44,365 bases of DNA from a virus: positions 1-44,365 of IMG/VR virus record IMGVR_UViG_3300030333_005697, one strand, 5' to 3'. The notes under the pieces are model-generated. The model was not told where the DNA came from. It saw only the letters and a program-made list of their open reading frames with translations, and did not search any database. The position numbers were made by a program, and so were the translations under genes. Numbering within the stretch: position 1 is the stretch's first letter; every line of letters starts with the position of its first letter. Of this stretch, positions 42,378-44,365 are shown piece after piece.

Positions 42378-42530
42378 TTAGTTTTTAATATTATGCCATA
42401 TGGCAATTAATTGTTTTATTTTCATCTGCTTAAATTTAGTAATAGGTGAGTGAGGATAGTGCTTACTAACCTCACTTACCCATTTTGCCTTACTCCAAGC
42501 AGGTGTAAACCTATTTATTCTGAAAGACAT
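42378..42530 (-). CDS. 50-aa basic protein of a common phage type
   Basis: Minus-strand frame from ATG at 42530 to TAA at 42378. It encodes MSFRINRFTPAWSKAKWVSE, then HYPHSPITKFKQMKIKQLIA and IWHNIKN. It resembles short phage proteins of the form RRFTxAWSxAK...KxLKxxQLxAI, which I recognise only as a recurring phage small-protein pattern. The start overlaps the end of the neighbouring 45-aa gene. Basic helices suggest nucleic-acid or protein binding. Confidence 0.6.
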   Translation of the reverse strand: MSFRINRFTPAWSKAKWVSEVSKHYPHSPITKFKQMKIKQLIAIWHNIKN

Positions 42531-42648
42531 TTTTCAGTTTCTCAGATGTAGTAAAACTATTAAATTTCCTAACGCTGCTTGAATTACGGCATTTAATTGT
42601 TATTACTATTCCTTTTGGTTGACAATCTTCCCATTTAAGAGCTTTCAT
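42511..42648 (-). CDS. 45-aa hypothetical peptide
   Basis: Minus-strand frame from ATG at 42648 (AAGGAGAAATAAA upstream) to TAG at 42511. The product begins MKALKWEDCQPKGIVITIKC, a beta-rich start with two cysteines, and ends in a basic helix (KLKNVFQNK). The ribosome binding site and neighbour overlap support it. No function can be read. Confidence 0.55.
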   Translation of the reverse strand: MKALKWEDCQPKGIVITIKCRNSSSVRKFNSFTTSEKLKNVFQNK

Positions 42649-42659
42649 TTTATTTCTCC

Positions 42660-42767
42660 TTATTTATATTTTATATATAGTTTGATTGCTTTTATAGCTA
42701 TTACCATTAATGCTATATTTATTATTGATTGAACGACATATATTATATCAAATACTATATGATTCAT
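42660..42767 (-). CDS. 35-aa membrane peptide
   Basis: Minus-strand frame from ATG at 42767 with AAGGAGAAATAAA upstream. The product begins MNHIVFDIIYVVQSIINIAL, continues MVIAIKAIK, and ends KYK: one transmembrane helix with a positive C-terminus. Small membrane peptides of this kind are common in phage early regions. Function unknown. Confidence 0.55.
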   Translation of the reverse strand: MNHIVFDIIYVVQSIINIALMVIAIKAIKLYIKYK

Positions 42768-42778
42768 TTTATTTCTCC

Positions 42779-42952
42779 TTATTTAAGTTTTCTAATTTCT
42801 TCAAAAAGGGTATTTATATCTATTAATATTTTACTAATTACATTATTAACTTTTGTATCTCTATCATGCCCTGATAGCAATAAATCAATGCCACTTAAAT
42901 CATTATGAACTTTTTCAATTTTATAATATAATTCCTTAGTCTCTTGTTTCAT
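42779..42952 (-). CDS. 57-aa coiled-coil protein
   Basis: Minus-strand frame from ATG at 42952, with a GGAGG-like sequence upstream, to TAA at 42779. The product (MKQETKELYYKIEKVHNDLS and onward) is two charged amphipathic helices joined at GHDRDTKVNN. It overlaps the start side of the ribbon-helix-helix candidate by four bases. Function unknown. Confidence 0.6.
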   Translation of the reverse strand: MKQETKELYYKIEKVHNDLSGIDLLLSGHDRDTKVNNVISKILIDINTLFEEIRKLK

Positions 42953-43137
42953 TTTTCCTCCATCATTTTTTTATAATATTTTATACCTAATTCCATAAGA
43001 AAGATACATTGACCTTGTATGCTTCTATGTTCTTTTACAGCCATTTTTTTAATTTCATCTCTAATTGGTTTTTGATGCTCATTAAACTTAATCATCACAT
43101 AATCTAGTTTTGCATCTTTTGTTTTTACCCTAGTCAT
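42949..43137 (-). CDS. possible ribbon-helix-helix DNA-binding protein
   Basis: A 62-residue protein. I start at ATG 43137 (GAGG nine bases upstream); a GTG at 43152 is the alternative. MTRVKTKDAKLDYVMIKFNE gives a short beta-strand, then a helix (RDEIKKMAVKEHRSIQGQCI) and a second helix (FLMELGIKYYKKMMEEK). This strand-helix-helix pattern with basic residues at the strand is that of Arc/MetJ-type dimeric repressors. It could regulate early transcription. It sits directly after the HD-domain gene. Confidence 0.55.
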   Translation of the reverse strand: MTRVKTKDAKLDYVMIKFNEHQKPIRDEIKKMAVKEHRSIQGQCIFLMELGIKYYKKMMEEK

Positions 43138-43783
43138 TTTGAATATCCTCACTTATTATACCATTTTCTAATTTTGTATTTAAAATTTCAGAAGCAATTT
43201 CATACCTTTTTATAAGGCTATCATTTATATTTTGTTTGAAATATAAGTGGTCATACACATCAAATTGTTTAACCTTTATAGCAAGGTCTGAGCTTTGACT
43301 AACCCTTTCAATATACTCAAAATAGGTTTCTGTTTTTTTCCTTGTAAGGCTATGAACAGCTTTTCTAACATTCCTATTAAATCTCCAAAGCACATCCCCT
43401 AATTCTCTGTCTGAATCTTCTATTATATCATGTAATATAGCAACTATAATATAATCCTCATCATATCCAAGTAAATCTAATGCAGATGCTATTCTTAGTG
43501 CATGAGTATAAACAGGTTTACCTTTTTTATCTAGCTTTGTAATATATTCTTTAGCTATAGATACTGCCTTACCTACATTACTGTTCATATCATTAAATTT
43601 ACCCAACACTATGTTTCTGTAAAGACTATCCTCTTTTATAAACCTTGTTTCATCTTCTCCATCACCATAAGCATTAACCTTTATTGCCCAGACATAAATA
43701 TCATTATCTGATTTTGGTCTAGGGTTTGATAATACATTGTTAAAATGAGTTCCTACAATATCACCTATGTTTTTATATTCCAT
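43130..43783 (-). CDS. SpoT-like HD-domain phosphohydrolase
   Basis: A 217-residue protein. The start at 43783 has AAGGGGAAT upstream. The C-terminal part has the HD-hydrolase set of the RelA/SpoT and Mesh1 type: H94 (VYTHALRIAS), H118-D119 and E122-D123 (ILHDIIEDS), and D175 in VKQFDVYDHL. The residues GKPVYTHALRIAS match the G...H...VA start of (p)ppGpp hydrolases, and no synthetase domain is present. The N-terminal about 70 residues are unique. It may hydrolyse the host alarmone (p)ppGpp or a related nucleotide during infection. The HD motifs are seen; the substrate is inferred. Confidence 0.75.
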   Translation of the reverse strand: MEYKNIGDIVGTHFNNVLSNPRPKSDNDIYVWAIKVNAYGDGEDETRFIKEDSLYRNIVLGKFNDMNSNVGKAVSIAKEYITKLDKKGKPVYTHALRIASALDLLGYDEDYIIVAILHDIIEDSDRELGDVLWRFNRNVRKAVHSLTRKKTETYFEYIERVSQSSDLAIKVKQFDVYDHLYFKQNINDSLIKRYEIASEILNTKLENGIISEDIQND

Positions 43784-43796
43784 TTTTTTATTCCCC

Positions 43797-44006
43797 TTAT
43801 TTATTTTCATTTTTTAATATGTCTTGTAAATCATCTTTTATACATTCTAAAACAAAATCTATTAAATCTTCTTTTTTAAATTCATCGTTTGGGAATAGTG
43901 TTGCCCAACTTTCCCTCTCTTCTTCGAACATCTCCCTTAAATCGTGTGTATTATATATATGACTTTTTTTGTCATTTATTGTTATTTCTATGTTTTTAAG
44001 TTTCAT
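43797..44006 (-). CDS. 69-aa acidic protein
   Basis: Start at ATG 44006 with AAGGAAAATAAA upstream. The product begins MKLKNIEITINDKKSHIYNT, a short strand region, then an acidic helical domain (HDLREMFEEERESWATLFPN) and DFVLECIKDDLQDILKNENK. It is probably a small acidic protein of the type phages use to bind host proteins. Its gene precedes the HD-domain gene by 13 bases. No family recognised. Confidence 0.6.
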   Translation of the reverse strand: MKLKNIEITINDKKSHIYNTHDLREMFEEERESWATLFPNDEFKKEDLIDFVLECIKDDLQDILKNENK

Positions 44007-44008
44007 TT

Positions 44009-44203
44009 TTATTTTCCTTTTTTATTTAACTTTCTTTTTTCCATTATTAATAACCAATCAATTTCTCCAATAACATACTCAAGAGCCTCAATCCACCCTT
44101 GAAGATTAGAATCTATAGCCCTTTTTGGTCCCCTCTTGATACCCTTCTTCAAATCTTGGTCTAATGTAGATTGAATTTCTTTTTTAAGTTTTTTTAATCC
44201 CAT
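44009..44203 (-). CDS. 64-aa basic helical protein
   Basis: Start at ATG 44203, with AAAGGAGAATAAA upstream. It begins MGLKKLKKEIQSTLDQDLKK, has a basic patch (GIKRGPKRAID) and a C-terminal hydrophobic helix (WIEALEYVIGEIDWLLIMEK). It could interact with nucleic acid or membrane. Neighbours on both sides are small early genes of the same strand. Function unknown. Confidence 0.6.
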   Translation of the reverse strand: MGLKKLKKEIQSTLDQDLKKGIKRGPKRAIDSNLQGWIEALEYVIGEIDWLLIMEKRKLNKKGK

Positions 44204-44205
44204 TT

Positions 44206-44365
44206 TTATTCTCCTTTATTGAATGTTTTATTAATTTCAATATGCATCTGAACTTGATTTATTTGTTCATCTAACCACTTATTTAATTGATAATTGTTAT
44301 GAAAATTAAAGCCATTTTCATATTTTATATTATCTATATAAATCATTTCTTTGTCTTCCCAGCTA
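44206..44365 (-). CDS. partial small protein at the window edge
   Basis: The minus-strand frame ending with TAA at 44206-44208 is open to the end of the window. An ATG at 44346 (MIYIDNIKYENGFNFHNNYQ) would give 46 residues, but it lacks the strong ribosome binding site seen at almost every neighbour, so the true start may lie beyond the window. The visible product is polar and helical (LNKWLDEQINQVQMHIEINK). Function unknown. Confidence 0.5.
   Translation of the reverse strand, partial: SWEDKEMIYIDNIKYENGFNFHNNYQLNKWLDEQINQVQMHIEINKTFNKGE

Overview
This 44.4 kb window looks like most or all of the genome of a lytic, short-tailed (podovirus-like) double-stranded DNA phage. The DNA is AT-rich (about one third G+C by eye), has almost no non-coding space, and uses strong AAGGAG-type ribosome binding sites or TAATG stop/start overlaps. 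The host cannot be named from the sequence. Widespread Shine-Dalgarno sites argue for a bacterium that uses them. I see no integrase, repressor module, rRNA, tRNA, IS element or CRISPR array.

The layout is two convergent blocks. The left 33.7 kb is entirely plus strand and holds packaging, head, connector, tail and ejection genes: small and large terminase, P22-type portal, Q-rich scaffold, major capsid protein, decoration-like proteins, two connector/adaptor-like proteins, a holin-like cassette with a calcineurin-type phosphoesterase, a 1639-aa tail protein, a repeat-built tail fibre, and a run of candidate internal virion proteins. That run ends in a 3055-aa giant. No tape-measure or sheath gene is seen, which fits a podovirus.

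The right 10.7 kb is entirely minus strand and holds replication and early genes. At its core are a Sak4-like RecA-fold ATPase, an SSB-like protein, and a 585-aa fusion of an archaeo-eukaryotic-type primase, a PriL-like four-cysteine module and a RecA-fold helicase. Around these lie an HNH nuclease, a DUF932 protein, a SpoT-like HD hydrolase and about twenty very small proteins (zinc ribbons, coiled coils, single-span membrane peptides, an AT-hook peptide, a ribbon-helix-helix candidate). Several of these small genes are too short for ordinary ORF calling but have clear ribosome binding sites. No DNA polymerase or endolysin was recognised.

The most interesting item is the 3055-aa protein at 23160-32327. 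Its middle carries HPRAMRALGGADLDGD at residues 1300-1315, preceded by an RVP at 1272-1274. This is the spacing and chemistry of the catalytic double-psi beta-barrel of multisubunit-type RNA polymerases (beta' R.P ... HP ... NADFDGD). A second candidate barrel lies near residues 880-960. Its place at the end of the ejection-protein cluster, with membrane-active-looking ends, suggests a virion-packaged, injected RNA polymerase analogous in role to those of N4 and crAss-like phages. Both gene-free gaps in the early block (35102-35440 and 39601-39942), and one gap just upstream of the replication operon (39333-39402), hold long perfect inverted repeats and multi-branched structures. These could be structured RNAs, or hairpin promoters read by such an injected polymerase.
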